Origin: an uncultured Collinsella sp.
Lineage (GTDB): Bacteria > Actinomycetota > Coriobacteriia > Coriobacteriales > Coriobacteriaceae
NCBI GenBank assembly: GCA_902470805.1
Contig: CABRHX010000007.1
Span: 29,204-93,203 of the forward strand
DNA: 64,000 bases
Reading direction: 5' to 3'
This document shows, piece by piece, positions 43,802 through 53,430 of this stretch. The notes beneath the pieces are model-generated. The model saw only the letters and a program-made list of their open reading frames with translations. It had not been told where the DNA came from and ran no database searches. Each line of letters opens with the position of its first letter. Positions within the stretch are counted from its first letter, which is position 1. The translations under genes were made by a program, and so were the position numbers.

Positions 43802-46318
43802 CTAAATAAGAGGATTACGTTTAAAATCCCAGGAGGTTTCAAACGAATCGTAGTCCGCCTTTGAAATTGAGCGAGAGTCTTCAACGAGCGAGCAGACAGT
43901 CGGTTCGGCATCCTCATCTTGGATAATCGGCAACTGACCGATTTGGCCTACCTCAAAGTTTAGAGTCGGCGACATAAACGCCAAATCAATTTCGGCAATG
44001 GAACAGTTGCAGAAAGCCTGGATGTATCGAAGCTCGTTCGGCTCCGCAAAAAGACATGCGCCAGCTACCTCAAAAAGCATCCCTCGAGGCGCAAACCTAA
44101 AGGAGGCGAGGCTGGAAGAAATTTTTGACCAGGAAACTGCGGGCTTGAAATAGTCGTTCTGGTTCTTGATCACAAAATCAGGTGTAGAGAGATAGGTATA
44201 CTTGGACAGAATCGCTTCCTTCATCTCCCGACCGTCATCAAACCAATTAACCACCTCGTCGTAGTCACCCCACCACTTTCGATAGGAGCCGCCACGAATA
44301 ATCGGAAACCAACGAGAACCAGTTTGCTTTGCCTCGGGCCTGCCGCTGCAACCTCGCGATGTGTTGGAAGACACCACTTCCCACCATTTCCTCAAAAAGC
44401 GGCCATTATCGCTCGTCGCCAAGCCCTGTCGCGGAGTAGCAATGGCATCAAGCCTCTTTCCTTTTGCGAATGAATCAACAAGAGCGTCGCTGGCCCAGTA
44501 GGCTATGGGGGTGCCGGGGATTTGTTTGAAGGTATCCGCGTCGCGACGGTAGAACCAACCACAGTCGGGGTTTTGGATTGCCTCCAGTGCATTGGGAGCC
44601 TGAACCGCGGGGCCAGTAAAATCGGCAAGACGAACGTATCCGCCCTTATAGCCATCGATATGCGAATTGTGATAGGTAAATGTGCAGACAGGCACGGTTG
44701 CCCCTGCAAAGCCAGAATACTCGAGCTGAATGAGCGTAGTTAGGGTCTTGTCATCGATAAGCCTATTTCGAAGCTTCTCGTAGCTACCGATAAACATCCA
44801 AACAAACGGAGTCATCATTCCGATTTCGCCGTGCTCGCCGGCAAAGTCCATAATACGCACGATGAACGAAGAGAACAGGTCACTCTTCACGTCGGGGTAG
44901 TTCTTCTTGACCCACTTGCTCATAAAGGGGTTAAAGCTGCTGCTGCCCATATACGGAGGATTCGCAACGGTGCAGGTGAAACGACGGGACAGCTTCTCGC
45001 AGATGGCGGCAGCGCTTTCGAGCTTAGTTTTGGTCGTAGCGGCAAAAAGGTCATCGGAACAGATCGCGGCAGCAGCCTTAAGCTCGTCAATCTCGTCCTC
45101 TGAAGGATTGAGAAGCGAGCCGATCTCGCCCAAATGGCTCAGTTCCTCGGCGAGCTTCTTGTTACCCGGCAGCTCATCCTCTCCCAGCGGAATGCTCGTG
45201 AGCACGATAACATCGGCGCGAACGCCACGCCTAAAGAAGCGGCGGTCGTGCTCGCGAGCACACATGGCAAGCGCCAGCTCCGCGATCTGTGCCGCGCGGG
45301 AATCGATTTCCATACCTGCAAGGTTTTTAGTAAGAATGAGCTCGGGAATCTCGCGCTCACGATAGCCGCGCTCCTCGTACATATGGAAGAGCAGCTCAAA
45401 CGCATAGACCAAGATATGGCCCGAGCCGCATGCGGGGTCGCAGAGGGTTATCTCCTCGGGACTCGAAATGCGAATGAAGTCCTCGTGCTCAGCATCGGGC
45501 TCGATGTAATACTCCATGCGCTCGCGTAGCGAACTCCCCGGATTGTTGAGCATCCACAGACGGCCGAGCGAGTTCTCGACCATATAGCGCACGATCCACT
45601 CGGGGGTGAAGAGCTGCGTGGCGGGCGCGATGTCCTCCGCCGCTGCCTTGCGCTTGGACTTGAAGAACTCGTCTTTAACGTCGGCATTGTAGTACTGATA
45701 CATCCAGCCCAGAACGGTCACGCCCTCGCGCCAGTCCTCGTCAGCGAGGACGGCATTGAGTTTGCCCACCACACTGTCAGCCATCATGAGGCCCTGGGGC
45801 AACAGCAGCTCCATGGCTCCGCCCACGCGTTCAAAGACGCCCGGCAGGCAATCGGCAAGCTCCTCGCACTGAGCAACAAACAGGTAGCGCCACAACGGTT
45901 CATCCAAGCCCGCCATCTTGAGCTCGGCTATGCGATCGGTATCGGCCGTCGTTATTTCCACGTCCAGTGCGTTCTCCACGGCCTCGCTGCCATGGCTGCC
46001 GTCCGCGCGACTTAGCATGCGCATACGGCTGGGAAGCCATCCGCATGCATCCATGAAGCGAATGGCCACGATGCGGTTGAACCAGGTGTAGGCCGCACGG
46101 TCGTGCAGCGCCTCGTGACCCACCTCTGCCTGCATGCGCAGCAGTTCGTCGCGTTGCTCAATCTCAGCCGGACTTAGGGGCAGGCCGTTGACGGTCTCGG
46201 ACCCAACGGGCGCGGGTGCAGGTTCGGTGATGCCGTAGCGCACCATCTGCGCCTCCACGCCTTTGATGAGCTCCGTACGGGCCCAGGTGCAGAAGCTCTT
46301 AAGAGCAGAATCGTTCAT
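43802..46318 (-). CDS. pglX: PglX N-terminal region: BREX adenine-specific methyltransferase (split pglX, part 1)
   Basis: 838 aa; full-length type 1 PglX is about 1150-1200. PglX methylates adenine in a non-palindromic site to mark self DNA. Seen: N-terminal helical region, motif I LCDPACGSGHILVYAFELL (about 292-310), motif IV TVANPPYMGSSSFNPFM (about 451-467), then the target-recognition region. The protein ends ISKADYDSFETSWDFKRNPL, exactly where the C-terminal region normally continues; that region is encoded at 41834-42802. From about 44400 towards the 3' end GC falls to 40-50 %, so the recognition region may have been exchanged. aaagg precedes the ATG. Confidence 0.93.
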   Translation of the reverse strand: MNDSALKSFCTWARTELIKGVEAQMVRYGITEPAPAPVGSETVNGLPLSPAEIEQRDELLRMQAEVGHEALHDRAAYTWFNRIVAIRFMDACGWLPSRMRMLSRADGSHGSEAVENALDVEITTADTDRIAELKMAGLDEPLWRYLFVAQCEELADCLPGVFERVGGAMELLLPQGLMMADSVVGKLNAVLADEDWREGVTVLGWMYQYYNADVKDEFFKSKRKAAAEDIAPATQLFTPEWIVRYMVENSLGRLWMLNNPGSSLRERMEYYIEPDAEHEDFIRISSPEEITLCDPACGSGHILVYAFELLFHMYEERGYREREIPELILTKNLAGMEIDSRAAQIAELALAMCAREHDRRFFRRGVRADVIVLTSIPLGEDELPGNKKLAEELSHLGEIGSLLNPSEDEIDELKAAAAICSDDLFAATTKTKLESAAAICEKLSRRFTCTVANPPYMGSSSFNPFMSKWVKKNYPDVKSDLFSSFIVRIMDFAGEHGEIGMMTPFVWMFIGSYEKLRNRLIDDKTLTTLIQLEYSGFAGATVPVCTFTYHNSHIDGYKGGYVRLADFTGPAVQAPNALEAIQNPDCGWFYRRDADTFKQIPGTPIAYWASDALVDSFAKGKRLDAIATPRQGLATSDNGRFLRKWWEVVSSNTSRGCSGRPEAKQTGSRWFPIIRGGSYRKWWGDYDEVVNWFDDGREMKEAILSKYTYLSTPDFVIKNQNDYFKPAVSWSKISSSLASFRFAPRGMLFEVAGACLFAEPNELRYIQAFCNCSIAEIDLAFMSPTLNFEVGQIGQLPIIQDEDAEPTVCSLVEDSRSISKADYDSFETSWDFKRNPLI

Positions 46319-46345
46319 GGTTGATGAGCCTTTCTAAACGCCATA

Positions 46346-46377
46346 AGCCACCGGTGCGCGCTTTGGCACCGGTGGCT
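46346..46377 (-). other. Intercistronic hairpin between brxC and pglX
   Basis: A perfect 12-bp stem, agccaccggtgc/gcaccggtggct, with an 8-base loop sits in the 66-base gap. There is no T run, so it is more likely an mRNA-stability or processing element than a terminator. Confidence 0.65.
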
Positions 46378-46384
46378 CCGCGGG

Positions 46385-49300
46385 TTAGTTGATACGGATC
46401 TCGTCGTTTGCAGCGAGCGCCTGCATAAGGCGGGAGCGCAGGTCGTCCACGTAGCGCTCCACGTCCTCTGCGGACAAGAGACGACTCGGCTTGACCAGAT
46501 CGGCGCGGCGCACAGTCTTGATCTTGCGCTGGGGCTTGGGCGCGGGCACGGGAGCAGACGATGCGACGCCCTTGTTGGAGACCTTCTTGACCACCTCGCC
46601 CGTACTCATGACCTCGGTGGTGCGGCGCTCGTTGTCCATACGCACGCGGGCCTCATCCACAGCGTCGTACATCTCGTTGGCCGCCGCACTGAGCCAGTCG
46701 CCCCAGTTAGTTGCAACAACGCTCAGTTCGTTGAGACTTTGAGCGCTGTGGGCACGGTTTTTGAACGACTCGTATTTAGTGCCGGCGTCTGCTATGGCGT
46801 CCTTGGCCTGATTGACAAAGCCCTTTTGACTCTCGGCCTGCGCCCGCAGGTCTTGCAGATCGCTCTCGATGCGACACAAAAACTCATTGCGGCGGATGCC
46901 CAACAGCTTTTTCATGTCATCCTCGACGGGATCCATAAGCGGCTGCAGGTCTTTAATACGGCCGTAGGGCTTGGGATCTTTGAGGATCTCACGAACCGTT
47001 GCCACGTTCTCCACCGCACCGGGAATGTCATCGGAGGCATACTCGATACCCTCGGTGCGGTTCAAGAAATCCCTGGCGTGGTCAAACGCTGTTCGTTGAT
47101 TGGACTCGAAGAACTCAACCACCTTGTCAAAGTCTTCCTTGGCATCGAGCAAACGCTCCTCATGCTTGGTGAACGTGGTCAAGAACGCCTCGGCCTCGTT
47201 CTGGTCCTTAAGGACGTCGGCCACCTCCGAGCGCATCTTCTCGCACTCGTCCTCACCGGGATACGGGTAGGCCGGCTTGATGCCCGTGTAGTAGTCGCGT
47301 GCCATGGCGAGGCACGCCTCGCGCAAGCCCTCAAGGCGCTCCTTGAGCTCGGCCACGAGCTTATCCTCGTTGGAGGGCACGGTCTTGAGATCAAACAGGT
47401 CACACATGAGTTCGCCCGTGGCGCGTAGCAACCGGTCGCTCATGCGCATGCGCAAGCGCACCTGGGCCTTATCGGCATCCTTGCGCAGGAGCGCCACCAT
47501 GCGGCTGTCGTTAGCTTGAACCGTCTGACCGCCAAACAGCACCTGCGCGCGCTGCTCCACCACAAGCTGCGCCACCACATTTGCGATGTCGACCTCGCGC
47601 CAGCCAAAGGGCCTTTGCTGGTACTGGCGCTGGATATCGCCCATAGCGGTATCCAGGTGGCGCTGGTGCTGCACTTTGAGGTAGTCCTCGACCTCTTTGA
47701 GCGCACGCGTATTGCCCGCGTCCATGCCAGCGAGCCCCACTTGAACGTTGCCCACCAGAGTAGAGCGAATATCGGAATCGCTCGTGACCGGCGCGCCGAT
47801 ATAGTCGGCCTTTTCAAAGACCACATCGCACAGCTGCGCCAGCACCTGCTCAAAGACCTGAGCGGGTTTGGCAGCACGGATCTCAATCATGCGCCCGTTG
47901 ACGGCGCATCGTGCATGGAGCACCGCCTCAGCCAAAAGGGCGTCAGCCTCTTTCTCGTTAAAGTCCTTCTCGCGCATTTTGGCCTCGACAATCTGGCGGG
48001 TACTCGGCGGTAGCTCCTGCAGATTGCGCGTCTGGGCGTACATGCGAATCTTAGCGGCGTTGACGAGTGGGGCCCAATAATCCACCTCGTCGCTCAAGGC
48101 CACGATGGCCTTATCCACGGATTTCAATGCCAGCTCGGCATCGTCCGAACGGCCCAGATCGCTGGCCATGGTCACCACGGAAAGTTCCATGCCGCCCATG
48201 CTGGTACCGTGGATTGAGCCGTCCACATAGCGGTCAAACGGAAAGTCGTTGGCCCCGCGGTTGAGTTTGCGCGCAGTGTAGATGCTTTCGAACAGGCGCT
48301 TCTTGATGTACTCAATCACCTTCGCGTTGTCGATCGGGGTGCGTGCGATCTCCTGCGCTATCTCCTGCTCCTCGTCGGTGAGGAAGCTATAGGTATCGCC
48401 CTGGCGTGCCACGTAGCTCTCGCGCTCCAAGCGGGCGAGAGATTCCTTGACGCGGTCCTTAAGGGCGCGCTTGTCCACGTCCAGGCTATCGATCATAAGG
48501 ATGGAGATGTTCTCGACCGTGGCCTTGACGTAGCCGATGTAGCGGATCAAGTACAGGAGCTTAAGCACCCGGACATCGTAGCTCTCAAGACCCTCTGCGT
48601 TTTCAGCCGCGCGCTCCGCACAGACGACGACCTGAATGATGCCGTGCTCCAAATCCTTGGAGATTGTGTCGAAGAAGCGCCAGAACGGCACGAGTGCACC
48701 AGTCTGGTCATGCTGGATGGCCTGAGCGCTCTCCTGAAACGCGCTCAGCATGGAGCGCTCGCCCGTGGACATGTGCTTGGCCTTAACACCGTGCTTGCGT
48801 ACCTCGGTCATCACGTCGGGCAGAAGCTTAAACTGGTAGCCCACAAACGGGTAGCTGGCCACAAAATCCTTGGAGTTGGCGAAACCGGCAAGGTCGGAGC
48901 GCGAGCCACCCTCAAAGGTAAAGTTGTTTTTGAGGACGGCGGCGTCTTGCTCGTAGACCTGTGCAAGCATATCGGCCGCCGGCGCGGTTTTCTCGAGCAC
49001 ACGGCGCTGGATAACCTCGTCCACGCTGGAGCTGGAGAGCGAAAGGCGGGTATTGAAGCGGCCTTGGATCTTAGAAAAGTCGTTGCCCACGGGCAGGCTC
49101 AGGTTGTCGATGGCCTCCTGGCTCGTGACCATCACCCACACGCGGCCACCGCAGGCGGCGCCCAGCTCCTCGACGATGGTCTGAAGGCTCAGCATAAGGC
49201 TTGGGTCCTTGTCGTTTGTAATAAACTGACCCACCTCGTCGACCATAAAGAGCAAACGGAAGTTGCCGCCGTGGGCCGCTGCCTGAGCGTCTACGTAGTC

Positions 49301-50047
49301 CTTGACCTTTTTGGCAAAGACATCGGGGGCCAAAACCTCGTCCTCAGAACCCTCAAGCCAGTTCCATGCGGCCTTTTCGCTCATGCCGAGCACGCTCTGC
49401 AGCACCTCGACGACGTCGTCCTCAAAGTAGCTGTAGGTGTCGCGGGTCTGGAGCCAGGACTCGCCGTTGACGCGCCCAAAGGCCTCGCGGAACTCCTGGG
49501 TCTTGCCCAGGGAATCGATGTGTTCCTCGAGCTTTGCAAGCTTTAGGTCCTCGCCATAGAAGCCGCGCGCCTCGTAGAACATGCGCTCAAAGCCGCGAAG
49601 CAGCGCCGTGGGAGCCGTATCGCCCTGCTTCCACTGGCCCGCCTTGCTATCGATGTTAAAGAGGATGGCCTGCGTGGACACCGAGCAGGCGCGCTCCATG
49701 GCAGCCTCGACCATGGGGTCGACGATCTTGCCGTCAAAGTAGCGGATGGCGCTCTTACCGCCGATCTGGCGATTCTCGAGCAGGTAGCTCAGCATCTTGA
49801 GGAAGTGCGATTTACCTGAACCGAAGAAACCACTGACCCACACGCCGATCTTGTCGGTGGGCACATCGATGGCATCGCCGTAGGCCTTGAAGAACGTGGC
49901 AAAGTGCCTCTGCAACTCGCGCGTCACCACGTACTCGTCAAGCTCCTGGCGGATGGACCCATCTTTTGAATCCTGGACCTTGACCACGCCGTTGATGGAG
50001 CGGTTGATGTCTTTAGCAAAGAGGTCGCGAATGATCGTGTTGTCCAT
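46385..50047 (-). CDS. brxC: BREX protein BrxC (large P-loop ATPase)
   Basis: 1220 aa, the DUF499-like/BrxC ATPase of type 1 BREX. Walker A is VSGFFGSGKSHFLKMLSYLL at about 71-90, close to the N-terminus as in the family. Walker B is RLLFMVDEVGQFI. The C-terminal half contains long helical/coiled-coil segments and ends with a Pro-Lys linker (SSAPVPAPKPQRKIKTVRR) and a short helical tail. aaaggag precedes the ATG. BrxC is required for both methylation and phage exclusion in studied systems. It sits in normal order between brxB and pglX, separated from pglX by a hairpin. Confidence 0.95.
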   Translation of the reverse strand: MDNTIIRDLFAKDINRSINGVVKVQDSKDGSIRQELDEYVVTRELQRHFATFFKAYGDAIDVPTDKIGVWVSGFFGSGKSHFLKMLSYLLENRQIGGKSAIRYFDGKIVDPMVEAAMERACSVSTQAILFNIDSKAGQWKQGDTAPTALLRGFERMFYEARGFYGEDLKLAKLEEHIDSLGKTQEFREAFGRVNGESWLQTRDTYSYFEDDVVEVLQSVLGMSEKAAWNWLEGSEDEVLAPDVFAKKVKDYVDAQAAAHGGNFRLLFMVDEVGQFITNDKDPSLMLSLQTIVEELGAACGGRVWVMVTSQEAIDNLSLPVGNDFSKIQGRFNTRLSLSSSSVDEVIQRRVLEKTAPAADMLAQVYEQDAAVLKNNFTFEGGSRSDLAGFANSKDFVASYPFVGYQFKLLPDVMTEVRKHGVKAKHMSTGERSMLSAFQESAQAIQHDQTGALVPFWRFFDTISKDLEHGIIQVVVCAERAAENAEGLESYDVRVLKLLYLIRYIGYVKATVENISILMIDSLDVDKRALKDRVKESLARLERESYVARQGDTYSFLTDEEQEIAQEIARTPIDNAKVIEYIKKRLFESIYTARKLNRGANDFPFDRYVDGSIHGTSMGGMELSVVTMASDLGRSDDAELALKSVDKAIVALSDEVDYWAPLVNAAKIRMYAQTRNLQELPPSTRQIVEAKMREKDFNEKEADALLAEAVLHARCAVNGRMIEIRAAKPAQVFEQVLAQLCDVVFEKADYIGAPVTSDSDIRSTLVGNVQVGLAGMDAGNTRALKEVEDYLKVQHQRHLDTAMGDIQRQYQQRPFGWREVDIANVVAQLVVEQRAQVLFGGQTVQANDSRMVALLRKDADKAQVRLRMRMSDRLLRATGELMCDLFDLKTVPSNEDKLVAELKERLEGLREACLAMARDYYTGIKPAYPYPGEDECEKMRSEVADVLKDQNEAEAFLTTFTKHEERLLDAKEDFDKVVEFFESNQRTAFDHARDFLNRTEGIEYASDDIPGAVENVATVREILKDPKPYGRIKDLQPLMDPVEDDMKKLLGIRRNEFLCRIESDLQDLRAQAESQKGFVNQAKDAIADAGTKYESFKNRAHSAQSLNELSVVATNWGDWLSAAANEMYDAVDEARVRMDNERRTTEVMSTGEVVKKVSNKGVASSAPVPAPKPQRKIKTVRRADLVKPSRLLSAEDVERYVDDLRSRLMQALAANDEIRIN

Positions 50048-50125
50048 GGGTGCTCCTTTGGGTTTGGGAACGTTATGGCAAAGGGTTGTTACCGGCGGCA
50101 GGGACTTGCCTGCGGGGAGCCGTGC

Positions 50126-50818
50126 TTACGAGATATCGATGGCGCGGTAGTAGTTGTCGGCCGGCAGACGGTTAAAGAGCTGGAAAGAAGAGCCGTTGAA
50201 ACTGCCCGGATAGGCGGCGACCACAGGCACCTCATCAAAATCCGCAAGCATGCAGTGGAGAAGCGTATGTATGCGAAAGAACGGGAAAACCTCGCCCGCG
50301 CCGGTGAGGAAAACGACGTCTCCAGGCGCGTGCGGCTCGGTCTGCTCAAGGATGTACGCAGCGACTTTCTCGGGCGAGGCGAACTTGGCCACGTCCTCGA
50401 GCACGCGCTGGGTACCGCGGCGCTCCTCTTGGTGCGGGATAGCCTTGAGGACACGGCGCTTTTCGAGAATTGCCAGCACGGCGTCGTAAAGGTTCACGAC
50501 CTTGAGCGTGCACGGAAGCTTGTCGGCCTCGGCATCGCGTGAAAGGGTGTCAAATAATGCACGCGCCTCAAACTCCAGCGCGGGGTCATAGCAAAAAGTG
50601 TGGAAGCCGATCTCATTTCCTATGCCCTTGTTGGCCAAAAAGTCCTCGCTGCACAGGCACTCGCGCAGAAGCTGCGCACGGCGCTCAAATTCCTGACAGG
50701 CGCGCTCGGAGCGGGCATGCGCCGCCACGACGCTCTTGCGCGAATGGATACCGATATTGGTGGTGAGATCGGTCGCCGGGGTGATAACAGGGTCGACGGC
50801 GCTTTTGACGGGAGCCAC
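50126..50818 (-). CDS. brxB: BREX protein BrxB (DUF1788)
   Basis: 230 aa. DUF1788 proteins are BrxB of type 1 BREX. Recognisable blocks: GNEIGFHTFCYDPALEFEAR, LYDAVLAILEKR, VVFLTGAGEVFPFFRIHTLL and VPVVAAYPGSFNGSSFQLFN, with the terminal NYYRAIDIS. The start is a GTG one base after the brxA stop codon (TAG C GTG), so the genes are translationally coupled. brxC begins 78 bases downstream. Confidence 0.92.
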   Translation of the reverse strand: MAPVKSAVDPVITPATDLTTNIGIHSRKSVVAAHARSERACQEFERRAQLLRECLCSEDFLANKGIGNEIGFHTFCYDPALEFEARALFDTLSRDAEADKLPCTLKVVNLYDAVLAILEKRRVLKAIPHQEERRGTQRVLEDVAKFASPEKVAAYILEQTEPHAPGDVVFLTGAGEVFPFFRIHTLLHCMLADFDEVPVVAAYPGSFNGSSFQLFNRLPADNYYRAIDIS

Positions 50819-50819
50819 G

Positions 50820-51470
50820 CTACATCACCGCCCTGCCGGTAAGGGCCGCGATAAGCGACTGCTCGCCCAGCTGAACCAAGGCTCGCTCGACATCGGAATC
50901 GAGGAAGAGTGGTGACAGGCGCTCGGACTCCGGGCCCTGGCCCTCGCCGATAAGGCCGGCATGGCGGAGCGTCTGGCGGAGCGAGCCCTTAATGCGCTTG
51001 ACCGTGGCCTCAGTCCAGCGGGCCGCGTCCGGATACTCCGTGGTAAAGCGTGTCATAAAGGCGTTGAGGTCAACCGCCGTAAAGGCATAATCGAAGTTTT
51101 GTAGGCGCTCCCCTACCTCGACGAGCACGAGCTCGCGCACGATATCGTAGCGGCAGATCATGCTGTAGAAGATGGCCTGGTCCGCCTGCGTGGGAGTGCC
51201 GGATGCCATGAGCCTGGTTAGGGATGACGCAGCCTCGACGGCGGTTTTGGGGTCGATGCCGCGCGCGGCGCATACGGCGTCCGTGGGCACCATGGCGTCA
51301 AGGCGGCGAAGGCACACGGTTGCGCGGTTGGCGACCATGCGCTCCGTGGGATATTGAAAGAGGTTCTCACTCTTTACGCGTACAATGACCTGCTCGTCGC
51401 TTGCGCCCTGCATACGAAGGGCAGCGACGATGCGCATCTCATGCGGGAGGAATTGCTCGCGGGTGAGCAC
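50820..51470 (-). CDS. brxA: BREX protein BrxA (DUF1819)
   Basis: 216 aa; first gene of the BREX operon. DUF1819 proteins are BrxA, a small helical DNA-binding protein. The N-terminal LTREQFLPHEMRIVAALRMQ and KSENLFQYPTERMVANRATV fit the family. The likely start is GTG at 51470, whose G is the last of a ten-G run (plus strand c at 51470-51479). An in-frame TAA lies five codons beyond the run, so no longer in-frame start exists at ten Gs. With eleven Gs another GTG (51514) would come into frame and add about 14 residues. No classical ribosome site is present apart from the G run. Confidence 0.88.
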   Translation of the reverse strand: MLTREQFLPHEMRIVAALRMQGASDEQVIVRVKSENLFQYPTERMVANRATVCLRRLDAMVPTDAVCAARGIDPKTAVEAASSLTRLMASGTPTQADQAIFYSMICRYDIVRELVLVEVGERLQNFDYAFTAVDLNAFMTRFTTEYPDAARWTEATVKRIKGSLRQTLRHAGLIGEGQGPESERLSPLFLDSDVERALVQLGEQSLIAALTGRAVM

Positions 51471-51479
51471 CCCCCCCCC
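51470..51479 (-). repeat. Homopolymer tract (G10) at the brxA start codon
   Basis: Ten consecutive G residues on the coding strand end in the G of the GTG start. Such tracts slip during replication, and assembly or sequencing error is also possible at this length. Confidence 0.85.
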
Positions 51480-51508
51480 GAACGCTTTTTGTGGTTACAT
51501 CCACAGTA

Positions 51509-51811
51509 CACGCTCCAAGGGTGTCAAAGGCTGTCACAAGTGCGCCGCAACCCGGCAGGCAGGCGCGACGCACATGACAATAATCATACCTGTTGGTAAA
51601 AAAGTTACCACGCCCAGAGTGTCAAATGTTGAGCAACAAAATTTAATCCGGTTAACGGTCATTTTCGCAGCTTAGAAACTTTAACGAGGTCGCCCCAAAT
51701 CACACTTGCCAGACAACCGCGCTTACGAATGCAGGCACGCACGCGCCCAACGCCACCCTCCGCTACACTCAGCATAGAGTTATACATATGATTCTATGTA
51801 AGGATTTTCAT
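51509..51811. promoter_or_regulatory. BREX upstream region with direct repeats
   Basis: Two near-identical stretches in the same orientation, cacgctccaagggtgtcaaa (51509-51528) and cacgcccagagtgtcaaa (51609-51626), each contain ttgaca when read towards brxA. A small palindrome, ggtaa/ttacc, lies at about 51595-51609. These could be -35 elements or operators. No -10 of good quality was found. No BrxR-type regulator gene is adjacent. Confidence 0.4.
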
Positions 51812-52102
51812 ATGCCTGTCGTAAAGCCTATTTCCGATCTGCAACGCAACTTTGGTTCCATAGCAGATAGCTGCCACCAAACCAAAGAGCCCGTCTACCT
51901 AACCAAAAACGGGTCGGCATCGCTTGTCGTCATGGATGCCGAGGCCTATGACGAGCAGACGCGCGCACTAACCGCCATTCAGGAGCGCGAAGATCGCATT
52001 CAGCGCTCCATCGCTCATGGTTACGACGACCTCACCAACGGTCGTGTGCGCCCCTGGAAACAAGCGAAGGCCGAGGCGGATCGGATGCTAGCCTCGAGAT
52101 AA
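51812..52102 (+). CDS. Phd/YefM-family antitoxin without visible toxin
   Basis: 96 aa. PVVKPISDLQRNFGSIADSC followed by EPVYLTKNGSASLVVMDAEAYDEQ is the Phd/YefM DNA-binding and dimerisation region. The C-terminal ~45 residues would wrap the toxin. aaggat precedes the ATG at 51812; an upstream ATG at 51788 is in frame. The expected RelE/Doc-type toxin is absent: only ~130 non-coding bases separate it from serC. It may be an orphan antitoxin or a regulator. A catag...ctatg palindrome over 51775-51800 is a candidate operator. Confidence 0.85.
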   Translation: MPVVKPISDLQRNFGSIADSCHQTKEPVYLTKNGSASLVVMDAEAYDEQTRALTAIQEREDRIQRSIAHGYDDLTNGRVRPWKQAKAEADRMLASR

Positions 52103-52233
52103 ACCCCTCCCCCATGTAACCATCCTATAAATCATAGCGGCGCAGTCGAGTTTTACCGTGATGCGGTCGCGCCTGGCGCTCCACTGTGCTAAAGTATCCC
52201 GAACGTTCAAACGACTACAGGGGGAACTAGAAG

Positions 52234-53358
<1,125 letters not shown>

Positions 53359-53430
53359 CCCGCAACACGCGGGCCGACCAGCCACCTCAGACCACCCTGT
53401 TTAGATCAAAACCTGCTAAGGAGTTTTTCC

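Noticed and set aside
35093..51811. Prophage, transposon or integrative element carrying the BREX island
   Set aside because: No integrase, transposase or flanking tRNA with matching direct repeats was found at the island edges; only non-coding repeats are present.
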